From: Bowmanella pacifica
Lineage (GTDB): Bacteria > Pseudomonadota > Gammaproteobacteria > Enterobacterales > Alteromonadaceae
Assembly: GCF_014645355.1 (NCBI RefSeq)
Contig: NZ_BMLS01000004.1
Span: 248,001 to 312,000 of the forward strand
DNA length: 64,000 bases
Direction: 5' to 3'
Position numbers and translations under genes: made by a program. The notes under the pieces were generated by a model that saw only the letters and a program-made list of their open reading frames with translations, was not told the DNA's origin and searched no databases. Below, in pieces: positions 25,194 to 33,927 of this stretch. Every line of letters starts with the position of its first letter. The first letter of the stretch is position 1.

Positions 25194-27090
25194 TAGCGTC
25201 AAACTCCTGTTGCAGGTTTTCCAATTGTTCCTGATTGTCCAGCCAGCTGAGTTCCAGCTCTTCAAGCTCCTGCTTAACGTCCACCTGCTGCTCTAACAAC
25301 GTTTTAAGCTTCGCCTTGTGTTGTTCCTCATACAAAGAGGTATCCAGCATCTGACTCTCAATATCCGTCAGGCTGGCATTCAGTTTATCCATGCGTTTTT
25401 CCTGCGCATCAATGGCTTTGCGCAGCGGTTGGGTGCGCTGGCGGAACTCGGCTTCCAGGCGCTTCACCGCCTTACGGTCAACCTTAGGCTCCTGAGGCTT
25501 GGCTTGTTCTGTCTTGGCAGGGTCGGTATTACTTAACCAATTTTTGTAATCGTCCAAATCACCGGTAAAGGGCTGCACCTGCCCACTGTCCACCAGATAA
25601 AACTCATCACACACCGAGGTCAGCAGAAAACGGTCGTGCGATACTAAGACCATCGCGCCTTCAAAACCTTGAATGGCCATATTCAGGGCATGGCGCATAT
25701 CCAGATCCAGGTGGTTGGTGGGTTCGTCCAGCAACAACAGGTTGGGCTTCTGATAGACCAAAAGTGCCAGCACCAGACGCGCTTTCTCCCCGCCAGACAT
25801 AGGCGCCACCGGGCTCAGGGCTTCGTCGCCGCGAAAACCAAAGCCGCCTAAGAAATCACGCAATGACTGTTCGGTTGCCAGCTTATCGAGGCGCTGCACA
25901 TGAGTCAGTGCTGATGCCTCGGGATCCAGATACTCCAACTGGTGCTGAGCAAAATAACCAATTTGCAGACCCGCCGAAGTAACATACTGCCCCTGAAGCG
26001 GCTTATTCTCTGCGGCCAACAGTTTGATCAGCGTCGACTTTCCGGCGCCATTACGTCCCAACAGGCCAATCCGGCTGCCAGGCACCAGGTTTAACTGCAG
26101 TTTCTGTAGGATAACCTTATCCCCATAGCCAACTTGTACCTGTTCCATACTAACCAAAGGGTTAGGTAACTTGGGTGGCGGCATAAATTCGAAGGAAAAA
26201 CCGCTTTGGTAATGTGCCGGTGCCAGTTGCTCCATTTTTTCCAGTTGCTTAACCCGGCTTTGTGCTTGTTTGGCTTTGCTGGCCTTGGCTTTAAAACGAT
26301 CAATAAAAGACTGTAAGTGCGCCCGTTGTGCTTGTTGCTTCTGGAACTGCAAGTCTTGCTGGCGCAACTTTTCGGCCCTAAGCCCTTCAAAAGCGCTGTA
26401 GTTACCTTTGTAGGCATTCAGGTTCTGCTGCTCTACATGGATGATTTCTTCCACTACCGCGTCCAAAAACGCCTTATCGTGGGATATCAGGATAAGGGTA
26501 CCGGGATAACGCTGTAAAAAGCGCTCTAGCCAGATGACCGCGTCCAAATCCAGGTGGTTGGTGGGTTCATCTAGCAGCAGTAAGTCAGAATGACATAGCA
26601 GCGCCTGTGCCAGGTTAAGACGCATACGCCAGCCCCCGGAAAAGGTTCTGACCGGCAAACCGATTTGCTGCTGAGAAAAGCCTAAACCGGCGAGAATAAT
26701 CGCCGCCTTGGACTCCACCTGATAGCCGCCCGCTTGCTCTAGTTGCAAATGCAGGGCGGCAATTCGCTCGCCATTATGGGCCGATTCAGCCTCGGCAAGT
26801 TGTGCCTGGATAGTCCGAAGCCGATGATCACCGTCAATCACATAGTCCAGGGCACTGCGGTCTGTAGCCGGTGTTTCCTGAGCAACCGAGGCAATTTGCC
26901 ATTGCCGGGGAAGATCACACTCTCCCTGATCTGGCTGTAACTGGCCTTTAAACAGGGCAAACAAACTCGACTTGCCACAGCCGTTGGCCCCCACCAATCC
27001 AACCTTGTGGCCCGGATAAATAGTGGCATTGGCGTCCTGCAGCAGTTCTTTGCTGCCACGCATCAGGCTAAGGTTGGTAATTTGAATCAT
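25180..27090 (-). CDS. yheS: ABC-F family ATPase YheS
   Basis: Soluble 636-aa protein with two ABC domains and no TM segments, so an ABC-F ribosome-associated ATPase. First domain: Walker A GANGCGKSS (about 34-42), signature FSGGW, DEPTNHLD. An interdomain linker rich in Gln/Lys (about 240-290) follows. Second domain: GRNGAGKST, MSGGE, DEPTNHLD. A C-terminal coiled coil (about 540-630) completes it. E. coli YheS relieves translation stalls in vitro. It begins the minus-strand run yheS-DUF2390-small ORF-yheT-yheU. Confidence 0.96.
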   Translation of the reverse strand: MIQITNLSLMRGSKELLQDANATIYPGHKVGLVGANGCGKSSLFALFKGQLQPDQGECDLPRQWQIASVAQETPATDRSALDYVIDGDHRLRTIQAQLAEAESAHNGERIAALHLQLEQAGGYQVESKAAIILAGLGFSQQQIGLPVRTFSGGWRMRLNLAQALLCHSDLLLLDEPTNHLDLDAVIWLERFLQRYPGTLILISHDKAFLDAVVEEIIHVEQQNLNAYKGNYSAFEGLRAEKLRQQDLQFQKQQAQRAHLQSFIDRFKAKASKAKQAQSRVKQLEKMEQLAPAHYQSGFSFEFMPPPKLPNPLVSMEQVQVGYGDKVILQKLQLNLVPGSRIGLLGRNGAGKSTLIKLLAAENKPLQGQYVTSAGLQIGYFAQHQLEYLDPEASALTHVQRLDKLATEQSLRDFLGGFGFRGDEALSPVAPMSGGEKARLVLALLVYQKPNLLLLDEPTNHLDLDMRHALNMAIQGFEGAMVLVSHDRFLLTSVCDEFYLVDSGQVQPFTGDLDDYKNWLSNTDPAKTEQAKPQEPKVDRKAVKRLEAEFRQRTQPLRKAIDAQEKRMDKLNASLTDIESQMLDTSLYEEQHKAKLKTLLEQQVDVKQELEELELSWLDNQEQLENLQQEFDASVAD

Positions 27091-27182
27091 GGGCTCGGCT
27101 ACAACTGTGAAATAAACCGCGATATTATACCCGCCCCAATCAGGGAAATGGTATCCATCTCCAACAGTCCAGGGCCAATCCG

Positions 27183-27386
27183 ATGTCAGAAAAAACCCGC
27201 AAACGCTTTATCGCCGGCGCCACTTGCCCCAAATGCAAGGCGACAGATACCTTAATGTTGTATATGCAGAACAATCTGGAGCATGTGGAATGCGTGCAAT
27301 GTGGGCATAAACAAAGCCAACCCGACGATAAGGTGAATGCCGTGACCCGCAGTAACGAGTCGGTTATCGGGGTATTTAAGCCCTGA
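27183..27386 (+). CDS. yheV: YheV family zinc-ribbon protein
   Basis: 67-aa protein with two CxxC knuckles, CPKC (15-18) and CVQC (37-40), and the family ends KRFIAGA and VIGVF-P, matching E. coli YheV. Function unknown. Divergent from yheS; 15 bp separates its stop from the FNT gene on the other strand. Confidence 0.93.
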   Translation: MSEKTRKRFIAGATCPKCKATDTLMLYMQNNLEHVECVQCGHKQSQPDDKVNAVTRSNESVIGVFKP

Positions 27387-27401
27387 CGGGCCTGCAATCT
27401 G

Positions 27402-28319
27402 TTACTTTTTAGCTTTGTTATCGGCCCGCTGAGAATGGCGGATATGGCCATAGTTGAGCATCGCCACAAACACGCTGCCGCCAACCAGATTTCCCGCCAG
27501 GGCGGTGAGGATCACCGGCGGCAATTGCCAGAAAGTTATGCTATCGGATGAAAAATAGCCGACAAATAACTCAATAGAGCCCGCGATGGAGTGATGAAAA
27601 CCGCCGAGGCCGATCAGAAAAGTCACAATGTAGATACTGACAATCTGGCTCAGAGTGGAATAGGTAGACAAAACAATCCAGGCCCCCAGGGCCATCAGCC
27701 AACCCGCCAGAATGGCGCTGACAAAAAGGGTTTGCACCGGATAAGCCAGTAAATGACGAGCCAGTACCAGGTAGCCTTCACTGGCATGAATTACCGGTTC
27801 GGCCGCCATCAGTAACGCACTGGATAACAAGCCCCCCAGTAAATTTCCCAGAATAACAATGCCCCATAACCGAAACAGGCCATTAAGTTTGGCCTTGCCA
27901 TCCAATACCGGATATACCGCCGTGGCGGTGTGTTCAGTAAAAAGCTGGGTACGACTGAGGATACAAAGTACAAACCCCAGCGGATAGCTGGCGGCCAGAA
28001 TCACCCGGCTGAAAGGATGTTCGCCGCCTGTCATTAACGTTGCCATCACGGCAACAGCAAGCACGGTAAAACACAAGATCATACCGGCTGCAACGGCCGA
28101 CAACAGCAGAGACAAGGTCGGCCTGGATATTTGTTCCAGGCCCTCGCCTATGGCCTTTTCCAGAATATCATCGGGATGGCGGAAGGTTTCGTCGGTACGT
28201 TTAACAATAACAGACACAAACTCGCTGTTTTCCTGACGCCGTTCTTTACTGCGCCCGGTGTCCTGCTCCCGTCCTAGCGGTTCACCACGACTAGATACCA
28301 GCTGTTTGTTTTCCTGCAT
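27402..28319 (-). CDS. Formate/nitrite transporter (FNT) family membrane protein, YfdC-like
   Basis: 305-aa polytopic protein with six TM helices and the FNT fold, closest by eye to E. coli YfdC (RTQLFTEHTATAVYPVL, RLWGIVILGNLLGG, LAGNLVGGSVFVA). A long hydrophilic N-terminus (about 65 aa) precedes TM1. ATG 28319 is chosen because AGGAG sits 7 nt upstream; a frame extending to 28385 overlaps slyX and lacks support. Substrate not predictable; FNT channels carry formate, nitrite or hydrosulfide. It follows slyX by 25 bp. Confidence 0.88.
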   Translation of the reverse strand: MQENKQLVSSRGEPLGREQDTGRSKERRQENSEFVSVIVKRTDETFRHPDDILEKAIGEGLEQISRPTLSLLLSAVAAGMILCFTVLAVAVMATLMTGGEHPFSRVILAASYPLGFVLCILSRTQLFTEHTATAVYPVLDGKAKLNGLFRLWGIVILGNLLGGLLSSALLMAAEPVIHASEGYLVLARHLLAYPVQTLFVSAILAGWLMALGAWIVLSTYSTLSQIVSIYIVTFLIGLGGFHHSIAGSIELFVGYFSSDSITFWQLPPVILTALAGNLVGGSVFVAMLNYGHIRHSQRADNKAKK

Positions 28320-28344
28320 TGTGCACTCCTGCGGTTCCCTTCGC

Positions 28345-28560
28345 TTAGTAGTGAGGGGGGGGCATTTCTTCCGACTCATTGGCAATGTTTGACACTTGCT
28401 GCTGCCTGAGTCTGTCTATTACATGCTTCATTTGGAACTGCAAGGCATCCAATTGCTTTTGTTGGTCCGCCAGGGCCTGACTGAGCTTCTCTATAGTGTC
28501 TTCCTGGAACGCCACCTTGGTTTGCAGTAACTCTATATCCTGCAGTAAATCATCTTGCAT
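28345..28560 (-). CDS. slyX: SlyX
   Basis: 71-aa coiled-coil protein (about residues 5-52) ending in the conserved PPPHY C-terminus of SlyX. Function unknown. In E. coli slyX also lies next to fkpA. Precedes the FNT gene. Confidence 0.94.
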   Translation of the reverse strand: MQDDLLQDIELLQTKVAFQEDTIEKLSQALADQQKQLDALQFQMKHVIDRLRQQQVSNIANESEEMPPPHY

Positions 28561-28580
28561 CTGGGTATTCCTCAGCTAAA

Positions 28581-29549
28581 TCAATAAGACCAGACTTCCG
28601 TCAGACCACTGCTACTGTGTGACATGACCTGACGCCCCGGCATAAAGGCCACATCATACACTACTGCGCTTTGTGGTTGACTGCCCCGCCTGGGCGTTAC
28701 CATCCAACTGCTTACTTCGTCGCCACTTTTCACATCCCACAAACTCAAGCCCCTGGATGGCGAACCTGTTAGCAAGTACTTACCATCTTCAGAGAATTTA
28801 GCCGCTGAGAAGATTTTCTGACGCTGCAAATAATGTAACTTGCTGACCTGTTGCCCCGTGCGCAGATCCCAAATCCGCGCATTGTTCTTACTGTCGGCGG
28901 TAAAAGCATATCGGCCCTGAACATCCAGAGCCACCTTAGTTACCCGGCTGGGGTGAGAAAAGCTGTATACCACCTGGCCACTGCGGGTATCCCACAGATA
29001 TGCCATAAAATCATTGCCACCAGTTAATGCATAGAAGCCATTAGGCGACAAATCAACGCTGTTGATTTTCTCCTGATGGCCCAGAAATTCCAAACGACGT
29101 CCGCTTTGGGGCTCAAAAAACATCACCTTGCCGTTGCCCCGTCCCACCAGAATCCCCCTGCCTTGATCAGCAACAGCAATATCGCGAATGGAAGACTCAT
29201 CAATGCGCCAGAATCCTTCAGGCTCGCCGGTGCTTAGGCTCCACAAGGCAAACGCCTCACGGTCCGAGGTCACAACATAACTATTATCAAAAGCGATTCT
29301 GGTACTGGCCACCAGATTGTTGCCTTCTCCTTGATGACGCCACTGATAGCGTTGTTTCTGAGTCTGCATGTCCCACACGGCAATACCGTTTTCCACCGAG
29401 GAAACCACAACCAGGCCACTGTCCACCGAAATAGCCGCCGCCAGCGCGCCGCCAGGAGCATGCTCATAAGCAGCATCCGGCGTGCTACCGGGTATGCTGC
29501 ACGCCGTTATCGCTGTTATCAGTAGTAACAAAAACACTTTTTGAAGCAT
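28581..29549 (-). CDS. WD40-repeat beta-propeller lipoprotein
   Basis: 322 aa. A lipoprotein signal (MLQKVFLLLLITAITAC) is followed by about seven WD-type blades, each ending with a W/F-D or similar motif (WDMQTQ, WSLSTG, FEPQSG, WDTRSG, WDLRTG, WDVKSG, VWSY). This predicts a closed seven-blade propeller held in the envelope, a protein-interaction platform. The start ATG 29549 has AAGGA upstream; an in-frame extension to 29651 has no lipobox logic. Partner unknown. It precedes slyX by 20 bp and is divergent from fkpA. Confidence 0.85.
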   Translation of the reverse strand: MLQKVFLLLLITAITACSIPGSTPDAAYEHAPGGALAAAISVDSGLVVVSSVENGIAVWDMQTQKQRYQWRHQGEGNNLVASTRIAFDNSYVVTSDREAFALWSLSTGEPEGFWRIDESSIRDIAVADQGRGILVGRGNGKVMFFEPQSGRRLEFLGHQEKINSVDLSPNGFYALTGGNDFMAYLWDTRSGQVVYSFSHPSRVTKVALDVQGRYAFTADSKNNARIWDLRTGQQVSKLHYLQRQKIFSAAKFSEDGKYLLTGSPSRGLSLWDVKSGDEVSSWMVTPRRGSQPQSAVVYDVAFMPGRQVMSHSSSGLTEVWSY

Positions 29550-29672
29550 GACATCCTTAGGTTTCGCTTTTACCACTAAGGGTTTAGTATAAGCCCATTG
29601 TCCCGTTGACTGTCCATAGCAGCAGGGAAAGCGCAAAGATTCTGAGCACAAATATCACTTCTTTTCGCCTGA

Positions 29673-29703
29673 CAGGAAACTTTCCTGTTCCTTGCATCTC
29701 AAA
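29673..29703 (+). promoter_or_regulatory. Candidate sigma-E-type promoter of fkpA
   Basis: GAAACTT (29676-29682) and TCAAA (29699-29703) are separated by 16 bp, close to the sigma-E pattern GGAACTT-N16-TCAAA/TCTRA. The -35 lies in a 15-bp palindrome CAGGAAACTTTCCTG (29673-29687). E. coli fkpA is a known sigma-E gene, which makes the assignment reasonable. The predicted leader is about 100 nt. Confidence 0.5.
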
Positions 29704-29746
29704 GTTCGGACATTCGCCGTGGTGCTACAAGTATAAGCACCTGGGG

Positions 29747-29762
29747 TTGCTGATATCAGCAA
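29747..29762. promoter_or_regulatory. 16-bp perfect palindrome in fkpA leader
   Basis: TTGCTGATATCAGCAA is a perfect 16-bp palindrome 47 bp upstream of the fkpA start. It may be an operator or a leader hairpin. No regulator assigned. Confidence 0.5.
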
Positions 29763-29808
29763 GCCAACCAGAGCGATATTAGATAACACATACTCACTGG
29801 AGAAGTTG

Positions 29809-30552
29809 ATGAAAAAAACCGCTATCGCCGCCCTCGTATTGTCGGCCCTTACCCTGACAGCCTGTCAGCAGGAACAAGCCAAGCCTACCGCGCAAGAAGT
29901 CAAGCTGGAGAGTCAGGAACAACAACAAGCTTACGGCCTGGGGGTCTCTGTTGGTCAATTCATCGGCCAGAAACTGGATATGCAGGAAGATGTCAGCATC
30001 ATGCTGGATCGCGAGTTGGTGATTCAAGGCTTTAAAGACGCCCTGGGCGGTGAATCTAAACTTGAGCAACAGGAAATCCAAACGGTGCTGACCGCTTTGG
30101 ATGCACTGGTCAATGAAAAGCAACAAGCCAGACAAGATGAAATGGCCGCCAGCAATATCGAAGCGGGTAAAGCCTTCCTGGCCGAAAATGCCAAACGCGA
30201 AGGTGTAACCGTGACCGAGTCTGGTTTGCAGTATGAAGTGCTGACCCAAGGTGAAGGCGCATCACCCAAAGCAGAAGATACTGTTCGTGTTCACTATCAG
30301 GGCACCCTGTTAGACGGCACCGAGTTTGATTCTTCCTACAAGCGTGGTGAACCTGCGGTATTCCCGCTGAACCGTGTTATTTCCGGCTGGACCGAAGGTG
30401 TACAGTTGATGAAAGTGGGCTCTAAATTCAAATTCTTTATCCCCTCTGAACTGGCTTACGGTACACGTTCAACTGGTGCGATCACCCCTAACTCTACCTT
30501 GGTATTTGAAGTAGAGCTGCTGGGTATCGAAGGTGAAGGCGACGCCGAATAA
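29809..30552 (+). CDS. fkpA: FKBP-type peptidyl-prolyl isomerase FkpA/Mip-like
   Basis: Envelope prolyl isomerase and chaperone (247 aa). Unlike soluble E. coli FkpA, it carries a lipobox (LTLTAC), so it is probably membrane-anchored like Mip-type proteins. The dimerising FKBP_N helical domain (about 30-140) and the FKBP_C catalytic domain (about 145-240, VHYQGTLLDGTEFDSSY, IPSELAYG) are complete. ATG 29809 with GGAG upstream is chosen over the adjacent TTG. A strong terminator follows. Confidence 0.93.
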   Translation: MKKTAIAALVLSALTLTACQQEQAKPTAQEVKLESQEQQQAYGLGVSVGQFIGQKLDMQEDVSIMLDRELVIQGFKDALGGESKLEQQEIQTVLTALDALVNEKQQARQDEMAASNIEAGKAFLAENAKREGVTVTESGLQYEVLTQGEGASPKAEDTVRVHYQGTLLDGTEFDSSYKRGEPAVFPLNRVISGWTEGVQLMKVGSKFKFFIPSELAYGTRSTGAITPNSTLVFEVELLGIEGEGDAE

Positions 30553-30559
30553 AGAAAAA

Positions 30560-30587
30560 GCCGGGTACTTTCGTACCCGGCATTTCT
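30560..30587 (+). terminator. Rho-independent terminator of fkpA
   Basis: GCCGGGTAC (30560-30568) and GTACCCGGC (30573-30581) form a 9-bp stem with a TTTC loop, followed by ATTTCTT. Confidence 0.9.
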
Positions 30588-30960
30588 TGTCTTCACCAGC
30601 TATTTCCCTGCTGAACCTTGGGTCCCTCGTCGCAATACCCGTTATACGGGTGACATGGGCCGGCTTTCGCCGGTTACGTTCTTTCCAGTTTGTTTGCTAC
30701 CCAGCTCAGTTTCAATGACAAGATGGTTAGGCATTTCACCTGGTAGCATAGGCTTCATGCGTGGCAGGTAACTCAAGCAGTATGGGATGCTTTACTCGCA
30801 ATTCCCCTGCCGTTACCTAACTTTTAGTGTAGAAGATTTAGGGTAAATTGCGCCGACCTTTTGAAACGTTTTTGTCATAACAACAGCCTGATGTGCCTCG
30901 CCATGTTATAGCGCACCTTTCTGCACTGAGCAGAGAGAAATAACGGGGCACCATCAAGCT
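30588..30960. other. Structured fkpA-greB spacer
   Basis: About 370 bp without an obvious gene. It contains ACCCGT-TAT-ACGGGT (30637-30651) and CCGGC-TTTC-GCCGG (30660-30673) hairpins and a long-range match GGCAGG (about 30763-30768) with CCTGCC (about 30806-30811). On the minus strand, bases 30758 to 30642 form an open 38-codon frame from ATG 30758 (or 30 codons from ATG 30734, which has AGGTG just upstream). It could be a small RNA gene, a dispersed repeat or a mini-ORF. It also holds the greB promoter, for which I see no strong consensus. Confidence 0.4.
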
Positions 30961-31458
30961 ATGCAGACTACACAACCTATGAAAACAGACCTTATAACCC
31001 GGGAAGGATTTAACAGCCTCAAGCAGGAACTTGATCATCTGTGGCGTGAAAAGCGTCCTGAGGTAACCAAGAAGGTAGCCTGGGCTGCCAGCCTTGGCGA
31101 TCGCAGCGAAAACGCAGATTATCAATATAATAAGAAGCTATTGCGCGAGATAGACCGGCGTGTCAGGTATCTGCGAAAGCGTTTGGAAATCATTAAAGTG
31201 GTGGACTATTCACCACAGCAAAAGGGCAAAGTATTTTTTGGGGCCTGGGTGGAGGTGGAGAATGAACAAGGCGAATTACGCAAATTTCGTATTGTCGGGC
31301 CAGATGAAATCTATGCCCGAAAAGACTACATTTCCATTGATTCCCCCATGGCTCGCGCTCTGCTCAAAAAGGAAGTGGATGACGAAGTGTGGGTACAAAC
31401 TCCAACGGGCCGAAAACAGTGGTTTGTTATTGAAATTCACTATCCTGGCCAGGACTGA
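30961..31458 (+). CDS. greB: Transcription elongation factor GreB
   Basis: Binds the RNA polymerase secondary channel and stimulates cleavage of backtracked transcripts. The GreA/GreB coiled coil with WAASLGDRSENADYQYNKK carries the acidic tip residues, and the C-terminal domain is intact (GRKDYISIDSPMARALLKK). 165 aa from ATG 30961; E. coli GreB aligns from the internal Met 7 (30979), for which no better ribosome site exists. greB-tex order is as in E. coli. Confidence 0.95.
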   Translation: MQTTQPMKTDLITREGFNSLKQELDHLWREKRPEVTKKVAWAASLGDRSENADYQYNKKLLREIDRRVRYLRKRLEIIKVVDYSPQQKGKVFFGAWVEVENEQGELRKFRIVGPDEIYARKDYISIDSPMARALLKKEVDDEVWVQTPTGRKQWFVIEIHYPGQD

Positions 31459-31559
31459 CGAGGTTTTTGTAAGCAATTACCGGTTCTGGGCTGGAATTTT
31501 GCCTGCATAGCCCTTATAAAGGCCCTGTTTAACATTATCATCAGCCACCAAGGCACCTC

Positions 31560-33875
31560 ATGATCATAGAAAAAATTGCATCAGAACTCTCCGTCTCTCC
31601 CCAACAAGTCCAAGCCGCTGTTACCCTGCTGGACGACGGAGCCACAGTTCCCTTTATTGCCCGTTACCGCAAAGAAGCCACCAACGGGTTGGATGACACG
31701 CAACTGCGTGCCCTCGAACAACGTTTAGGCTACTTACGTGACCTTGAAGATCGTCGCCAGGTAATTCTTAAATCCATTGGCGAGCAGGAAAAGCTAACTC
31801 CCCAATTACAGGCTCAAATACTGGCCGCCGACAACAAAACCGAGCTTGAAGATCTTTACCTGCCTTACAAACCCAAGCGCCGTACTAAGGGCCAGATTGC
31901 CATTGAAGCCGGTCTGGAACCCCTGGCTAATAGCTTGTTTGAAGACCCAAGTCAGGAGCCTGAAAGCCTGGCCACTGAATACCTCAATGCCGATGTAGCC
32001 GATACCAAGTCTGCCTTGGAAGGGGCCCGCTATATTTTAATGGAGCGCTTTGCCGAAGATGCCGCCCTGCTGCAAAAGGTTCGTCTGCACCTCACCAGGG
32101 AAGCCCACATCCAGAGCAAAGTCGTGGCCGGTAAAGAAAAAGAAGCGGCGAAATATTCAGATTATTTCGCGCACAGCGAACAGCTCAGTAAAACCCCATC
32201 GCATCGCGCCCTGGCCATGTTCCGTGGACGCAATGAAGGGGTATTGCAAGTCTCCATGAATGCTGACCCCGCCAATGAAGAAGGTGACCGCAGCTCGCAG
32301 TGTGAAGGCATTATTGCTCAGCATTTTGATATTCGTGACAACGGTCGCGCAGCCGACAAATGGCTGCAATCTGTGGTGCAATGGACCTGGCGGGTAAAAA
32401 TCCTGCTACACATGGAAAATGAATTGTTTGGCAGCTTGCGTGAAAAGGCCGAGTTGGAGGCCATCACCGTATTTGCCAAAAACCTGCAGGACTTGCTGAT
32501 GGCTGCTCCCGCTGGTGCCAAGGTTACCATGGGCCTAGATCCAGGCTTACGTACCGGCGTTAAAGTCGCGGTGGTTGATGCCACAGGTAAGGTTGTTGCG
32601 ACTAATACAATCTACCCGCATGCTCCCCAGAACCAGTGGGATAAATCGGTACGTACCCTGGCCTTGATGTGCCAGCAACACAAAGTCCAACTGATCAGTA
32701 TTGGTAACGGTACCGCCTCACGGGAAACAGACAAGCTGGCCAGCGAAGTGGTTAAGGCTTTGCCTGATCTGAAAATCAATAAAATCGTAGTAAGCGAAGC
32801 AGGTGCCTCGGTTTATTCTGCCTCAGAACTGGCGTCCAACGAGTTACCGGATCTGGATGTTTCAATTCGTGGAGCAGTATCTATTGCCCGACGTTTGCAA
32901 GATCCATTGGCCGAACTGGTAAAAATCGAGCCTAAAGCCATAGGCGTCGGTCAATATCAGCACGATGTCAGCCAAAGCCAGTTAGGCAAGTCCCTGGATA
33001 CCGTCGTAGAAGACTGTGTTAACGCGGTAGGAGTAGATCTGAACATGGCCTCTCCGGCACTGCTTAGCTATGTATCCGGTTTAAACCGCACCCTGGCGCA
33101 CAACATCGTCAGCTATCGCGACCAACACGGCGCTTTTGCAGACCGAAAGCAACTGCTGAAAGTTGAAAGGCTGGGCCCCAAAGCGTTCGAGCAAGCGGCT
33201 GGCTTTTTGCGTGTAATGGGTGGCAAGAATCCACTGGATGCTTCGGCAGTGCATCCGGAAGCTTATGAGCTGGTTAAGCACATTAGTGAAAGTGCAGGTG
33301 CGGATATCGCTACACTGATGGGCAATAAGGATCTATTAAAGTCTTTGAAGCCCCAGGATTTCGCGAACCAGAGCTTTGGTATTCCCACCATCACCGATAT
33401 CCTGGCGGAACTGGACAAACCCGGACGCGATCCACGCCCGGAGTTTAAAACCGCAACCTTCAAAGAAGGTATCGAACAGGTAAGCGACCTGAAGCCTGGC
33501 ATGATCCTCGAAGGCGTAGTCAGTAACGTGGCTAACTTTGGTGCCTTTGTGGATGTTGGCGTGCATCAGGATGGCCTGGTACATATCTCTGCCATGACAG
33601 ATAAGTTTATCTCCGATCCCCGTGAAGTGGTAAAAGCCGGGGATATCGTCAAGGTCAAGGTAATGGAAGTGGATGTGGCGCGAAATCGCATTTCTTTCAG
33701 TATGCGACTCAATGACGAGCCCGCTCCAAAACAGGCACAGGCTAAGCAGGAAAGAAGCGCCAGGCCACAAGGCCAACGCAATCATCAGGCTAAACCACAG
33801 CGCCAGGCACAACCTGCCAACAGCGCCATGGGCAATGCCTTAGCAGAAGCCTTAGCTAAAGCGAAAAAATCCTGA
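31560..33875 (+). CDS. tex: RNA-binding transcriptional accessory protein Tex
   Basis: 771-aa nucleic-acid-binding protein (YhgF). Order of domains: N-terminal helical Tex region, a YqgF/RNase H-like domain (about 325-450, with [18 protein letters not shown]), helix-hairpin-helix motifs (about 500-570), and a C-terminal S1 domain (about 645-720, [21 protein letters not shown]). A Gln/Lys-rich tail follows. It promotes release of RNA polymerase and transcript quality in studied species. Starts 101 bp after greB; followed by a terminator. Confidence 0.97.
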   Translation: MIIEKIASELSVSPQQVQAAVTLLDDGATVPFIARYRKEATNGLDDTQLRALEQRLGYLRDLEDRRQVILKSIGEQEKLTPQLQAQILAADNKTELEDLYLPYKPKRRTKGQIAIEAGLEPLANSLFEDPSQEPESLATEYLNADVADTKSALEGARYILMERFAEDAALLQKVRLHLTREAHIQSKVVAGKEKEAAKYSDYFAHSEQLSKTPSHRALAMFRGRNEGVLQVSMNADPANEEGDRSSQCEGIIAQHFDIRDNGRAADKWLQSVVQWTWRVKILLHMENELFGSLREKAELEAITVFAKNLQDLLMAAPAGAKVTMGLDPGLRTGVKVAVVDATGKVVATNTIYPHAPQNQWDKSVRTLALMCQQHKVQLISIGNGTASRETDKLASEVVKALPDLKINKIVVSEAGASVYSASELASNELPDLDVSIRGAVSIARRLQDPLAELVKIEPKAIGVGQYQHDVSQSQLGKSLDTVVEDCVNAVGVDLNMASPALLSYVSGLNRTLAHNIVSYRDQHGAFADRKQLLKVERLGPKAFEQAAGFLRVMGGKNPLDASAVHPEAYELVKHISESAGADIATLMGNKDLLKSLKPQDFANQSFGIPTITDILAELDKPGRDPRPEFKTATFKEGIEQVSDLKPGMILEGVVSNVANFGAFVDVGVHQDGLVHISAMTDKFISDPREVVKAGDIVKVKVMEVDVARNRISFSMRLNDEPAPKQAQAKQERSARPQGQRNHQAKPQRQAQPANSAMGNALAEALAKAKKS

Positions 33876-33883
33876 TCCAAACA

Positions 33884-33913
33884 ACAACGCCCCATTGTGG
33901 GGCGTTGTCTTTT
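33884..33913 (+). terminator. Rho-independent terminator of tex
   Basis: ACAACGCCCC (33884-33893) pairs with GGGGCGTTGT (33899-33908), loop ATTGT, followed by CTTTT. Confidence 0.9.
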
Positions 33914-33927
33914 CAATCATTGCTCTT

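Noticed and set aside
30600-30830. fkpA-greB spacer as 6S, 4.5S, tmRNA or RNase P RNA
   Set aside because: None of the conserved blocks I know for these RNAs (for example GGAAGGAAGCAGCC of 4.5S) is present.
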